5,797 nucleotides of DNA from positions 1 to 5,797 of the forward strand of contig CALKVB010000534.1 in assembly GCA_937996605.1 (NCBI GenBank). The letters are read 5' to 3'. The notes under the pieces were generated by a model. It was not told the DNA's origin. It made no database searches and worked only from the letters and a program-made list of their open reading frames with translations. Origin of the DNA: an uncultured Oxalobacteraceae bacterium (GTDB taxonomy: Bacteria > Pseudomonadota > Gammaproteobacteria > Burkholderiales > Burkholderiaceae_D). Position 1 is the stretch's first letter. The number at the start of each line of letters is the position of its first letter. The position numbers and the translations under genes were made by a program. This document shows, piece by piece, positions 5,587 through 5,797 of this stretch.

Positions 5587-5797
5587 ATGTCATTGTTTTC
5601 CTTGAAAAAATCCCATAGCAAATTGGTAAGCATGTTGCTGTTGCCATTCGCAGTAGCTGTAAGTGGCTGCGCAAGTACTAGTGCTCCAACCGCAAATGCA
5701 ACGAATGCGGCGACTGATACGAATAGCACACAAATTATCAAGCCAACTGGTTTGGATCGTCTGTTTGGCTTCATCACGCCCTATCGCATCACAGTCC
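5587..5797 (+). CDS. bamE: Outer-membrane assembly lipoprotein BamE (SmpA/OmlA), N-terminal part
   Basis: BamE is a small periplasm-facing lipoprotein of the BAM complex, which folds beta-barrel proteins into the outer membrane. The visible 70 codons begin with a lipoprotein signal peptide: Lys-rich n-region (KKSHSK, 7-12), hydrophobic stretch (13-25), and lipobox VSGC with lipidated C28. Ala at +2 after the Cys and no Asp agree with Lol-dependent sorting to the outer membrane. An Ala/Thr/Asn-rich spacer (29-49) precedes GLDRLFGFITPYRITV (55-70), the betaproteobacterial BamE entry motif, usually followed by V-x-Q-G-N beyond the edge. The gene runs off the right end, so its fold, normally completed in roughly 100-180 residues, cannot be judged. 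It is divergent from fur, as is common in Burkholderiales, where dapB often follows. An alternative minus-strand frame across 5505-5777 is an antisense shadow. Confidence 0.95.
   Translation, partial: MSLFSLKKSHSKLVSMLLLPFAVAVSGCASTSAPTANATNAATDTNSTQIIKPTGLDRLFGFITPYRITV

Noticed and set aside
5505..5777. Minus-strand 90-residue frame with a hydrophobic N-terminus resembling a membrane protein
   Set aside because: It is antisense to the bamE signal peptide and spacer; the complementary bases of a hydrophobic coding stretch produce the apparent membrane segment.

Overview
The window looks like chromosomal core DNA from a betaproteobacterium, most likely Burkholderiales and perhaps an Oxalobacteraceae/Undibacterium-like organism. 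The basis is the protein character of NadK, HrcA, Fur and BamE, a base composition a little under half G+C by eye, and a nadK/hrcA/fur/bamE neighbourhood that is typical of that group. The genus is a guess, since no search was possible.

Layout. Left part, minus strand: a 5' portion of nadK (NAD kinase, running off the left edge) preceded by a GNAT acetyltransferase gene. A 131-bp divergent intergenic region follows, holding a perfect 8+8 bp inverted repeat and a consensus TATAAT box. Then come four plus-strand genes: an FAD-dependent aromatic-ring-hydroxylase-like monooxygenase, a HAD phosphatase, the heat-shock repressor gene hrcA, and a single-domain CheY-like response regulator. The response regulator converges on fur (minus strand). 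Divergent from fur, across a short promoter region rich in dyads, is the start of bamE (outer-membrane lipoprotein of the BAM complex), cut by the right edge.

How the genes relate. Several are housekeeping or global-regulatory: NADP supply (nadK), repression of chaperone genes (hrcA), iron homeostasis (fur) and outer-membrane assembly (bamE). The GNAT, monooxygenase and HAD genes sit between nadK and hrcA, which in relatives are commonly close divergent neighbours, so these three look like an accessory insertion. The monooxygenase and HAD genes, 50 bp apart on the same strand, may be co-transcribed. The solitary response regulator has no kinase partner in view.

There are no RNA genes, mobile elements, CRISPR arrays or recombination sites that I can support. 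No gene-free stretch exceeds 300 bases; the longest gap is 142 bp. I did not find a convincing novel multi-gene system. The most interesting features are the dyad centred near -40 of the monooxygenase promoter, the paired TTTACC motifs in the fur/bamE intergenic region, and the Asp-to-Asn change in the monooxygenase DG motif.
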